In this document: positions 10,257 through 22,573 of the stretch, in pieces
How the letters are laid out: the number at the start of each line of letters is the position of its first letter
Position numbering within the stretch: the stretch's first letter is position 1
DNA from: an uncultured Thiotrichales bacterium
GTDB taxonomy: Bacteria; Pseudomonadota; Gammaproteobacteria; CAIRSR01
DNA: 34,743 nucleotides
Reading direction: 5' to 3'
Assembly (NCBI GenBank): GCA_903824965.1
Contig: CAIJYR010000202.1
Span: forward strand, 1 to 34,743
The notes under the pieces: generated by a model
Databases searched by the model: none
What the model was told of the DNA's origin: nothing
The model's input: the letters and a program-made list of their open reading frames with translations, nothing else
Translations under genes and position numbers: made by a program

Positions 10257-11359
10257 GTCGTCCTACACAGGCCATCATTGACCGTGCTGCTTTGCGTAAC
10301 AATGTAGCGCAGGTTCGTGCCAATGCACCTGGTCGCCGGATTATGGCGATCATCAAAGCCAACGCCTACGGTCATGGCCTGGTACGAATCGCACAAATGC
10401 TGAGCCGTCCCTCCGAAGAACAGCATGAGACAAAGGTGGATGCCTTTGGCGTTGCCTGTCTAGAAGAGGCAGAAAGGTTGCGTGGGGTCGGCATACAATG
10501 TCCCATCACGCTCCTTGAGGGGGTTTTCGAGCCGAGCGAATACGAGGACGCCGCCCGTCTTGGACTCACGGTCGTCATCCACCACCTTTGGCAGATCGCA
10601 GCCTTAGAATCGATTAGGGTGTCTGTGCCGCTGTCGGTTTGGCTCAAAGTGGACACCGGAATGCATCGCTTGGGTCTGCCACTCGCAGATACCCGGAACG
10701 CCTGGGATCGTCTGTCTGTCTGTCGGAGTGTCCGTCCACCCATCGGACTCATGACCCACTTTGCGTGCGCCGATGTGCGTTCTTCCTTCATGACTGCACA
10801 TCAAATGGCCTCTTTTCGGGGCGTGATCGCAGGACTGGAGGGCGCATCATGCCTTGCCAATTCTGCAGCCATTCTGGGCCACCCCGCGACCCATGGCCAA
10901 TGGGTGCGACCCGGGCTTATGCTCTACGGCGTTTCTCCTTTTGTGGATCAGTCTGCCGCCAGCCTGGGGCTTCATCCCGTGATGCAATTCTCCTCTCGCC
11001 TCATCGCACTCCGTCGCGTGCGTGCAGGCGAAACCGTTGGGTACGGTGGCGCTTGGGTCAGTCCTGTAGATACCATGGTCGGCACAGTTGCGGTCGGTTA
11101 TGCCGATGGCTACCCACGCCACGCCCCCTCTGGAACACCGGTGTTGGTCAACGGACAGCGTGCACCCCTGGTGGGTCGTGTGTCGATGGATATGCTCTGT
11201 GTGGATCTCAAAGACCAGCCCAACGCACGCATCGGCGATCCGGTGCTGTTATGGGGCAAGGATCTGCCCGTCGAAGAGATCGCGACCGCTGCCGGCACTA
11301 TCCCCTACGAACTACTCTGCCACATTGCACCACGGGTAGCCGTCCAAGAACAAAACTAA
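10253..11359 (+). CDS. alr: alanine racemase
   Basis: IIDRAALRNNVAQVRANAPGRRIMAIIKANAYGHGL (PLP lysine), VGRVSMDMLCVDL; GTGA overlap with the upstream stop. Confidence 0.93.
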   Translation: MSRPTQAIIDRAALRNNVAQVRANAPGRRIMAIIKANAYGHGLVRIAQMLSRPSEEQHETKVDAFGVACLEEAERLRGVGIQCPITLLEGVFEPSEYEDAARLGLTVVIHHLWQIAALESIRVSVPLSVWLKVDTGMHRLGLPLADTRNAWDRLSVCRSVRPPIGLMTHFACADVRSSFMTAHQMASFRGVIAGLEGASCLANSAAILGHPATHGQWVRPGLMLYGVSPFVDQSAASLGLHPVMQFSSRLIALRRVRAGETVGYGGAWVSPVDTMVGTVAVGYADGYPRHAPSGTPVLVNGQRAPLVGRVSMDMLCVDLKDQPNARIGDPVLLWGKDLPVEEIATAAGTIPYELLCHIAPRVAVQEQN

Positions 11360-11374
11360 GCCCAGGAGACATTG

Positions 11375-11605
11375 ATGAAGAACAAACGAAACCAAGGCAT
11401 CTCGCTCAACAAGCCCCGTGTGGTGTCTCAGACAACCGCACAAGCAGTGTCAGAAAAACCCGCAAGAGAAGGGTCAGCCCAGCCGATAATCCCACACGAA
11501 AGCACCAATCAGCAAGAACCGAGGGAACAGTATGCAGCCGCCATCCAAGCCTTGAGGGGGATTTTGGAAGACTTCAAGAAAAGCTACTCAGGCCACCCTC
11601 ATTGA
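11375..11605 (+). CDS. small hypothetical protein downstream of alr
   Basis: ATG with upstream CAGGAGA; 76 codons; no recognised family. Confidence 0.35.
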   Translation: MKNKRNQGISLNKPRVVSQTTAQAVSEKPAREGSAQPIIPHESTNQQEPREQYAAAIQALRGILEDFKKSYSGHPH

Positions 11606-11659
11606 GCACCTAAAGCACCACATGGCTGAAACTGGCGACTACCTAAGACCCATTCTGTC

Positions 11660-12440
11660 ATCCACGCGCCTCAGGGCGAGGTTTCTCGGAGATATCGATG
11701 ACGTTTCTGCCACACAGGTGGAAAGTATTTCTTTTTTTTATCAGAAACGACAGTTACCATCGGTATCTACGCCATCACGAAATGGCACATGCTGATACTG
11801 CACCGATGAGTCGGCGCGATTTTTATCTACGGGAACAAGAACGCAAGTGGAGCGGAATACGTCGTTGTTGCTAACGCACAGCATAACGATACACGCCAGA
11901 TCCGTGATGAGCACGCAACGGCCACTCCCTAAACCTCACCATGTGATCCGACCCCAATTTCTCTGGACACGAATTTGGTGTTACATCGTGTCTGAAGAGG
12001 AGGAGTCAGCGATGTTAAGAGAATCGGAGGCAGCTGCACCAACCTGTGGCACCATGCACGACCGCGACCTCAATGCAGCAAAAAGCCTTGAGAAAGGGGC
12101 CGCAAGCTCTGCGGTCTCAGCCTATGGAGAGGACGGCGCTGGCCTTCGACGGTCGTTGAAGGTGAAACCAGCCTCTGTGAAGCAGGAACCGAACACCGGA
12201 TGTCTCGGCGGTTGTGCTGCAAAATAAATGGGTAAGTTTCGGAGAACGGTTTGACATGAGCGTGTGACGAAGGCGATACTACCTCCATATTCGCGCTGTT
12301 TGCCTAGCATTCAGATTCACTCTAAGTGCGCTTCCTCAATAGCCCCGTAAGGGCTTGTTTTGTAAAGGGGAAAGGAGATGGTGAAAAGCGTCTCTTTTCC
12401 TCCTCGTCCTGAAGGGCGGGATTTCTCGGAGGCATTGATG
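11660..12440 (+). mobile_element. Degraded IS200/IS605-type element (tnpB remnant with putative fold-back ends)
   Basis: tnpB C-terminal remnant bracketed by two similar hairpin-containing motifs: GCGCCTCAGGGCGAGGTTTCTCGGAGATATCGATGAC (~11669) and GTCCTGAAGGGCGGGATTTCTCGGAGGCATTGATGAC (~12405). Outer boundaries are approximate. Confidence 0.6.
12012..12227 (+). pseudogene. tnpB: tnpB (IS605 OrfB) C-terminal remnant
   Basis: Reads ...APTCGTMHDRDLNAAKSLEKGAASSAVSAYGEDGAGLRRSLKVKPASVKQEPNT, the characteristic CG-x-x-HDRDxNAA and VSACGEDGAG...KPASVKQE tail of IS605-family TnpB. The upstream RuvC body is missing. Confidence 0.82.
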
Positions 12441-14513
12441 ACTCTTCGCAAGCCTGCACTCGACCTTGATACCCTTCGCCCTCGACTCATCAGCAGTGTC
12501 GTGCTTTCTGGCATCGATCCAGGTTACGTTTTTCTCAAAAATGCAGTCAATGCAACCTACGTCAAGCTCTCCAGGGAGACAGAGTTGCTTGCACAGGAAT
12601 GGGATGGGACACGTACACTTCATGATATCTTGCAAGCACAAATCGGTGAGAGTGGCACCGATCGTTTCAAGAACACCATCGATACCATTGAACTACTCCA
12701 TAACGCCGGATTTCTGGCGGACGGTCCAAGTGTCGACTCCCCCCCCCCTCAAGCGAGGATCTCTGGATCTACACGCTTTCAGAACAAACTGTCCACTGCT
12801 CTTGGCTCTCTCTTCGTATCGACCCCTTGGCTCGTACTGCTTACGGTCTCCGGATTGCTTGGTGTGTTCTTGCACGTTGTTTTGAGCGGAGGCAATGCTC
12901 TGTTGGCATTTACCACTTCGCCTACCGCTGGTGAAGTACATCGTTTACTGTCCTACGGTTTGGGTCTCGTCATTTTGTGGGCGGGCGTTTCGCTGATCAT
13001 CACCCTAAAGAATCTGGTATCTGCATGGATTCTTTCTTATTATCATTGTGAAGTGTTAGAACCACGCCTACGGTTTAGCTACGGCTTGGTTTTCTTTGAC
13101 TGCAGGCTCGACGACATCGTGAGTGCAAAAAGAGATGCCGTTTCCCTGCTTTTCTTCACGCGGATGTTACTCCCCCTCTTGCTTGCGCCGTGGTGTGTTG
13201 CGCTGGGTCATTATTTTTCCTTTCTAGAGATCGTATGGCAGGCGGGTTGGGCGGTTTTTCTATTCGGGTTGTCACCCCTTTTCCAGAGTGAATTGACGCA
13301 GTACGTGTACTATGTTACCGGGTTTGGTGACCCTCAACAGCCGCTTGGAAAATTTCTGCGTAGAAAGTTCTTGAGTGGCTTATTCAGTGGTACACAAAGT
13401 ACGCCTGTGCAAGAATACTTTGTGTGGATGTCGGCTGCCACCCTGGTGTGGATGTATTTTGTCTATAGCACCTTCTGGCACATCCTGCTTGCAAGCTCTA
13501 CAGGCCTTGCCGCCGATTTCATGGTCTGCGGATGGGTCATGAAAATATTGGTGCTCGTTTATTTCGCAGTCCTGACTACACCCCTGATCGTTGTGCTGGC
13601 ATTGTTTTTTTCCATTGGCATATCGAATACACTCGCAGTGACAGGTTCTCCGCTGCGTACGCTTGCGAAACTCGGTAGAAAAATAGCATACGGCAGTACA
13701 CCCGCACAGGAGGACATGGCAGAATTTTTGCACGCCATTCCATTGTTTTCACAATTGACTGGTCAGGAAATCAGTGTACTCATTTCCCGATCTCGCATTG
13801 TACATGTGCGATCGGGTACCGTTGTCGTCGCTCAAGGCGAGCAGGGGGATGCGTTTTATTGCGTCCTTTCCGGAAGATTGCGCGTCATGCGTGAGGATGA
13901 ATATTGCCAAGAGCATCTGCTCAATGAGCTTGGGCCTGGCAATTCTTTCGGAGAGATCGCGCTGGTTGAACGCATCCCACGAACGGCTACGGTTGTGGCA
14001 CTGGAACAATGCACGCTTATCGAACTCGGTCGAAAGGATTTCGAAGAGTTTGTGATGCGTTCGGTAGGTGGTGGTGAGAAAGTAACCAACATGATCCGCA
14101 TTGGTAGGATGTTCATGGAGAAGGGTGGCATTTTTTCGACCCTTGCATCCCACCGGATCAGCACGCTGGTGGCGATGCTCAAGCGCGAGACCCATGTTGC
14201 GGGTACTGTCGTCTTCCACCAGGGAGAGCCGGGCGACCGATTTTATATTATTCACAAGGGAGAGGTGTTCGTCGATCAAGTAGACGCCGATGGAACATCA
14301 CGCCGATTCGTGTTGGGCGTGGGGGGGTTCTTTGGGGAAATAGCACTCCTCCGAAACGCTCCAAGAGTAGCCACCATTACGGCGGTGGGAGAGGTTGAAT
14401 TGCTGTACCTAGAAAAAACAGAATTCTTTGATTTCTTAAAGCATAATGTGCTCTTTGGTGTGCAACTGAGTGAGTTTATGGACAATCGAATGGCTACGAT
14501 TAAGAACAAATAA
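12438..14513 (+). CDS. Multi-pass membrane protein: PqqD-like N-terminus, degenerate M50-like membrane core, two C-terminal cyclic-nucleotide-binding domains
   Basis: Start ATG at 12438 is preceded by CGGAGG (the ORF track starts at 12378). N-terminal NATYVKLSRETELLAQEWDGTRTLHDILQ; multiple hydrophobic segments; two cNMP-binding signatures (GEQGDAFYCVLSGRLRV...GPGNSFGEIALVERIPRTATVVA and GEPGDRFYIIHKGEVFV...GVGGFFGEIALLRNAPRVATITA). Confidence 0.8.
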   Translation: MTLRKPALDLDTLRPRLISSVVLSGIDPGYVFLKNAVNATYVKLSRETELLAQEWDGTRTLHDILQAQIGESGTDRFKNTIDTIELLHNAGFLADGPSVDSPPPQARISGSTRFQNKLSTALGSLFVSTPWLVLLTVSGLLGVFLHVVLSGGNALLAFTTSPTAGEVHRLLSYGLGLVILWAGVSLIITLKNLVSAWILSYYHCEVLEPRLRFSYGLVFFDCRLDDIVSAKRDAVSLLFFTRMLLPLLLAPWCVALGHYFSFLEIVWQAGWAVFLFGLSPLFQSELTQYVYYVTGFGDPQQPLGKFLRRKFLSGLFSGTQSTPVQEYFVWMSAATLVWMYFVYSTFWHILLASSTGLAADFMVCGWVMKILVLVYFAVLTTPLIVVLALFFSIGISNTLAVTGSPLRTLAKLGRKIAYGSTPAQEDMAEFLHAIPLFSQLTGQEISVLISRSRIVHVRSGTVVVAQGEQGDAFYCVLSGRLRVMREDEYCQEHLLNELGPGNSFGEIALVERIPRTATVVALEQCTLIELGRKDFEEFVMRSVGGGEKVTNMIRIGRMFMEKGGIFSTLASHRISTLVAMLKRETHVAGTVVFHQGEPGDRFYIIHKGEVFVDQVDADGTSRRFVLGVGGFFGEIALLRNAPRVATITAVGEVELLYLEKTEFFDFLKHNVLFGVQLSEFMDNRMATIKNK
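12739..12748 (+). repeat. C10 homopolymer inside coding sequence
   Basis: gtcgact-cccccccccc-tcaag within the PqqD/cNMP membrane-protein gene (VDSPPPQAR). Confidence 0.9.
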
Positions 14514-14547
14514 GATGCCCATGTCTAATTGAAGGGGATTGTGGCCG

Positions 14548-14928
14548 ATGTTCATGAGACTTATTTTTATTATTACGGTCGTTATTGTCTTCGGGGCTAT
14601 CGCTCGGATGGGCACGCAGCTGCTTGGTTTTTTTGGCAATAACGGCGAGATATTTGAAGCATCCAGCGAAGTGCATGAAATCGTTCGAGTGATTTATATC
14701 GATTTCATCGCACCCGGCCGCAGACTTACTATGGATCAGTCGTCGTTCATGGATTATTTGCGCACACGCGTCAAAGTTACCGAGAGCAAACGGGATCCTT
14801 CCCTGGATCCATGGTCGATGCCATATCGCATCACCATTAACCCTGATGGTAGCTACGAAATACGCAGTGCAGGGCCAGACCAAGAGTATTACACCAGTGA
14901 TGATATCGTTGCCGAGGGAGGCACCTAA
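14548..14928 (+). CDS. Small protein with an N-terminal TM segment and GspG-like C-terminal motif
   Basis: MFMRLIFIITVVIVFGAIARMG...; C-terminal SLDPWSMPYRITINPDGSYEIRSAGPDQEYYTSDDIV resembles the DPWGxPY...GxYxIxSxGxDxxxxTxDDI end of T2SS major pseudopilin-type proteins. RBS-like AAGGGG upstream. Confidence 0.6.
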   Translation: MFMRLIFIITVVIVFGAIARMGTQLLGFFGNNGEIFEASSEVHEIVRVIYIDFIAPGRRLTMDQSSFMDYLRTRVKVTESKRDPSLDPWSMPYRITINPDGSYEIRSAGPDQEYYTSDDIVAEGGT

Positions 14929-14957
14929 ATCACCCTATGGGCTAAGGCCAGTAGGTG

Positions 14958-15611
14958 TTATCTAGGGTGCGAGGCTACATGGCCACCATAGAGCGTTGTT
15001 TCTACAAGTGAACAAAGGACATGCCCGATAAAAATATGACCTTCTTGGATGCGTGGTGTACTGGTAGACGGGACAGCGATAAGGTAATCACAGTGGTGCA
15101 GCATGGCGTGTCCGTTGGCACCCGTAAGACCGACGGTCGTGAGACCCAAAGCGCGTGCTTCGGCCAATGCACTGAGGATATTGCGGGAACTGCCTGAAGT
15201 GGAAATCCCCACAAACAAATCTCCAGGGCGTCCGTGCGCTTGGATCTGGCGCAAGAACAAGGCTTCGTACCCGTAATCGTTGGCGATGGCGGTTAGAATC
15301 GAGGTATTGGCTGTCAGCGCAATGGCTGCGAGTGCGGGGCGATCGAACGAGAAACGACCCACCAATTCTGCGGCGATGTGTTGGGCATCAGCGGCTGATC
15401 CGCCATTGCCTGCCAACAGGATTTGGCCACGGGCGCGGTACACGGCCACTATTTTCTCAGCCACGGCCAGCACATTGGTCAGCAACGCTTCGTCTGTGAG
15501 CATGGCTTGTTTGACCAACACCGATTCTTCGACTTGGCGGCGTATCGATTCGATCGCCAAAACATCGAGTGATCCATGCAGAGGATCTGTATTTCTTTTA
15601 TGGTCTATCAA
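14958..15611 (-). CDS. gmhA: D-sedoheptulose-7-phosphate isomerase (SIS domain)
   Basis: IRRQVEESVLVKQAML...RGQILLAGNGGSAADAQHIAAELVGRFSFDRPALAAIALTANTSILTAIANDYGYEALFLRQIQAHGRPGDLFVGISTSGSSRNI. Confidence 0.93.
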   Translation of the reverse strand: MIDHKRNTDPLHGSLDVLAIESIRRQVEESVLVKQAMLTDEALLTNVLAVAEKIVAVYRARGQILLAGNGGSAADAQHIAAELVGRFSFDRPALAAIALTANTSILTAIANDYGYEALFLRQIQAHGRPGDLFVGISTSGSSRNILSALAEARALGLTTVGLTGANGHAMLHHCDYLIAVPSTSTPRIQEGHIFIGHVLCSLVETTLYGGHVASHPR

Positions 15612-16183
15612 TGGTTTCTCCTTTCCTTGCGCTTTTGAACAGAAATCACTGTATTGCCACGCAAGAAATCCTGGAAGCGGTCTTTTTTCGCATGATAAAG
15701 ATAATTATCAGTACCAAAACATCCCTTCAGCAGTTTTTGGTCGTGAATATGTTCATGTGGTGCTGTTCCATGGTGTGCAATCAAGAATGCTTTTACAGCA
15801 TAGCGATGACTAGAAAAATCGATGCTTTGCTTGATGGATTCATACGTACTGATAACCTGCTGCGCTGCATGATGGAGATCCTTAGCATTGTCTTTTAATT
15901 CTACGAAACAAAGAACCCTTCTACCTGTTCTCCGATGCTCATAAAAAACGACGAGATCGCAAATGCTATACCCCTCTTGGTCGCCCCATAATTTATCCCG
16001 CAGATGGCAACCACGACACTTTTCGTGTCCTTTTGAATGATTGTCGATACAAAAGAATAATATCGTCTCATCCGGTTGTTGATCAATCCTAATACTGGTA
16101 TTATTTTCCTTGAAAGTAGTGAGTCCATGTAAAAGACATGATTCTAATAACCTGCCAAGTTCGCCAAGATTATCCAGTGACAT
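15608..16183 (-). CDS. Putative PD-(D/E)XK nuclease-like protein, partner of the ATPase
   Basis: SICDLVVFYEHRRTGRRVLCFVELKDNAKDLHHAAQQVISTYESI fits a D-(X)n-ExK core; also CIDNHSKGHEKCRGCH cysteines. 10-bp gap to the ATPase gene; ATGA-type overlap with the gmhA start. Confidence 0.65.
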   Translation of the reverse strand: MSLDNLGELGRLLESCLLHGLTTFKENNTSIRIDQQPDETILFFCIDNHSKGHEKCRGCHLRDKLWGDQEGYSICDLVVFYEHRRTGRRVLCFVELKDNAKDLHHAAQQVISTYESIKQSIDFSSHRYAVKAFLIAHHGTAPHEHIHDQKLLKGCFGTDNYLYHAKKDRFQDFLRGNTVISVQKRKERRNH

Positions 16184-16193
16184 AGGCGTACCT

Positions 16194-17606
16194 TCACGCT
16201 ATATGAGAGTAGATTTCTGATATCTCTCTTGATACATCACTAAACGTATCCCAGTCAATCACCTTGTCCTCGGAGAGCATGTTTTTTACCTCGCCCTTCT
16301 CATTGAATAGATAAACGGATACGAGTTCTTTAGGTACAAAGGCATCTTCTCGTCCAAGATAGAAATGGTCTTTTATCGAAGACTTATCTGGCGAATCGAA
16401 TGCACTCATCAAATTGGTGAGATGATCCACAATATAGGGACTGTGGGTCGTGATCAAGAGAGACAATCCAGCGTTTACAAGCATTCCCATGAACTCTGTC
16501 ATTTTTGCCTGCGCAGAGGGATGCAAATTCATTTCTGGTTCGTCAATCACAATTAGATCGCGTGGGTTTGCAAGATACTTTAAGTAGATAGAGAGTGAAG
16601 CTATATCTTTGATCATGGAAGAGGCAACATGGATCTCCAGGCTCTTTGCCCCTGCTGGAGTATATAAAATATCTGTACCTCCCTCGCGATCTTCAAAATC
16701 TACTTTTCCATCAAGGACGTTTTCTTCGAGGAAATGGGCAAGTTTTATTAGCTTGTTAATCTCTGGGTTGTCACGGCCTTCTTTTTCTCGATCGAAATAC
16801 CGACTCTGCGCAGTATTGATCATTGCAAAGAAATACCTTACCGGCTCAGAAAGAACGACATATCTTGATTGGTTCACCTCTTCCTCGTCTTGCATCACAT
16901 CCACTTTTTGCTGATCTTTTGTATCCTTCTTTTGTGTCACAGGCAAAGTAACCCATGCAGTTCTTTCAACAGGGAACACAGGGGTATTATGTGCTAACAG
17001 CATAGATAGGGTGCCAAATAAAGCATTTACAACGAATACTCGCGCCTCTCTGTTCTTGATAAGAGATGGTATATCGACCGACTCATTGGTAATATAAAAA
17101 TAGAGATTTTCCTTATCTTGTACCGCTTTTAATGCCAATAAGATATTCTGGTTTTTACCAACGGAGCGTTTCGCTTCTATGCCAGTCTTCTCCAAGACCT
17201 TCATGATCTTTCCCATGTCAAGCATGGTAATCTCTACAGATACAACCGTCTTATCGAAACGTACCCTTTTGGTTGCCATGAAAATACCCAACCATTCAGG
17301 AATCAGTCGGGCGATTTCATTGATGTAACGCTCCAGATGATCAACAACGAATTTCCTTAGATCAATCGTCACAGCACCCTTGTCAGTAAGGGTCTCGATG
17401 GCATCCTCTACAGCCTCGAAGGTAGCAGTCTTGCCGTTGAGGTACGCTTCTAGATATCTCTGTCGTCCATAAGGGCCGAGCAGCCCTGCAATGGTGTACG
17501 CGGCCCACGTTTTACAGGTACCGTTTTCACCTAGGAATACAGTAAAAGGCTTTAGCTCAATCTGTGCATGTTTAATTATGCCCAAATGAGAGATATTGAT
17601 CTTCAT
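16194..17606 (-). CDS. AAA_21/OLD-like ABC-type ATPase
   Basis: MKINISHLGIIKHAQIELKPFTVFLGENGTCKTWAAYTIAGLLG...; Walker B and H-loop: NPRDLIVIDEPEMNLHPSAQAKMTEFMGMLVNAGLSLLITTHSPYIVDHLTNLM. Start set at the internal ATG 17606 because the ORF-track N-terminus (to 17738) comes from REP-like sequence. Confidence 0.85.
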   Translation of the reverse strand: MKINISHLGIIKHAQIELKPFTVFLGENGTCKTWAAYTIAGLLGPYGRQRYLEAYLNGKTATFEAVEDAIETLTDKGAVTIDLRKFVVDHLERYINEIARLIPEWLGIFMATKRVRFDKTVVSVEITMLDMGKIMKVLEKTGIEAKRSVGKNQNILLALKAVQDKENLYFYITNESVDIPSLIKNREARVFVVNALFGTLSMLLAHNTPVFPVERTAWVTLPVTQKKDTKDQQKVDVMQDEEEVNQSRYVVLSEPVRYFFAMINTAQSRYFDREKEGRDNPEINKLIKLAHFLEENVLDGKVDFEDREGGTDILYTPAGAKSLEIHVASSMIKDIASLSIYLKYLANPRDLIVIDEPEMNLHPSAQAKMTEFMGMLVNAGLSLLITTHSPYIVDHLTNLMSAFDSPDKSSIKDHFYLGREDAFVPKELVSVYLFNEKGEVKNMLSEDKVIDWDTFSDVSREISEIYSHIA

Positions 17607-17639
17607 AATGACAGCAGACCTGTTGATTAAGATTCTGAC

Positions 17640-17828
17640 TTTCAGATCGCCCCTCTCCTGGAAGGAGAGGGGTTGGGGAGAGGAGGGGGCTGGTTCTGAT
17701 TTGTCTTTAGATTTGATGATTTTAAAATTAAGATTCAAGATTAAAATCAGTATTCAAGATCAAGTTCAAGATCAAGATAAGATCAACCCATCCCCCAGCC
17801 CCTTCCCGAATCATCGGGAAGGGGTTTA
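17640..17828. repeat. Composite REP-like repeat, left inverted copy (downstream of gyrB)
   Basis: Two palindromes (cccctctcctggaaggagagggg; ccccttcccgaatcatcgggaagggg) separated by an AAGATCAAG-rich stretch. Confidence 0.75.
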
Positions 17829-17852
17829 TCAAAGGCTAAAGGCGTCGTGTGT

Positions 17853-22261
<4,409 letters not shown>

Positions 22262-22296
22262 TACATTGCGCTGACGCCAATAACTGCTTTTGTACT

Positions 22297-22500
22297 AAAC
22301 CCCTTCCCCGAAGATTCGGAGGAGGGGCTGGGGGAGAGGGTTGATCTTTTGACTGTGATCATTAAGTAATTAAGTAATTAAGTAATTAAGTAATAAATGC
22401 TCAGGTATCCAGAATGGGAAGGTCTTTGGCTTTGGCGTAGGGTGGTTTGATCTTGCTTCTTGATCTTGAAAAGACAATTCAAAACCAGCCCCTTTTCTTT
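22297..22500. repeat. Composite REP-like repeat, right inverted copy (downstream of parE)
   Basis: aaaccccttccccgaagattcggaggaggggctgggggagagggttgatc matches the reverse complement of 17780-17828; its far end AAGACAATTCAAAACCAGCCCC matches the reverse complement near 17690-17715. Confidence 0.7.
22361..22392. repeat. 8-bp tandem repeat (ATTAAGTA)x4
   Basis: attaagta attaagta attaagta attaagta, followed by ataaa. Confidence 0.95.
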
Positions 22501-22573
22501 TTTTAGCACAAAGTCAGCAGCTTGCTTTACCTGAACAATTACAATGCAACCATTTATCTCATTGGAGCGTATC

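Noticed and set aside
10639-11613. 324-aa plus-strand ORF
   Set aside because: Out-of-frame overlap with conserved alr; composition looks like a frame shadow.
11930-11985. IS3-like terminal sequence (tgatccgaccccaatttctctggacacgaatttggtgt)
   Set aside because: Resembles an IS3-type end, but no partner end or transposase fragment was found; too weak to call.
15280-15813. 177-aa plus-strand ORF
   Set aside because: Antisense to gmhA and the nuclease-like gene, both with better coding evidence.
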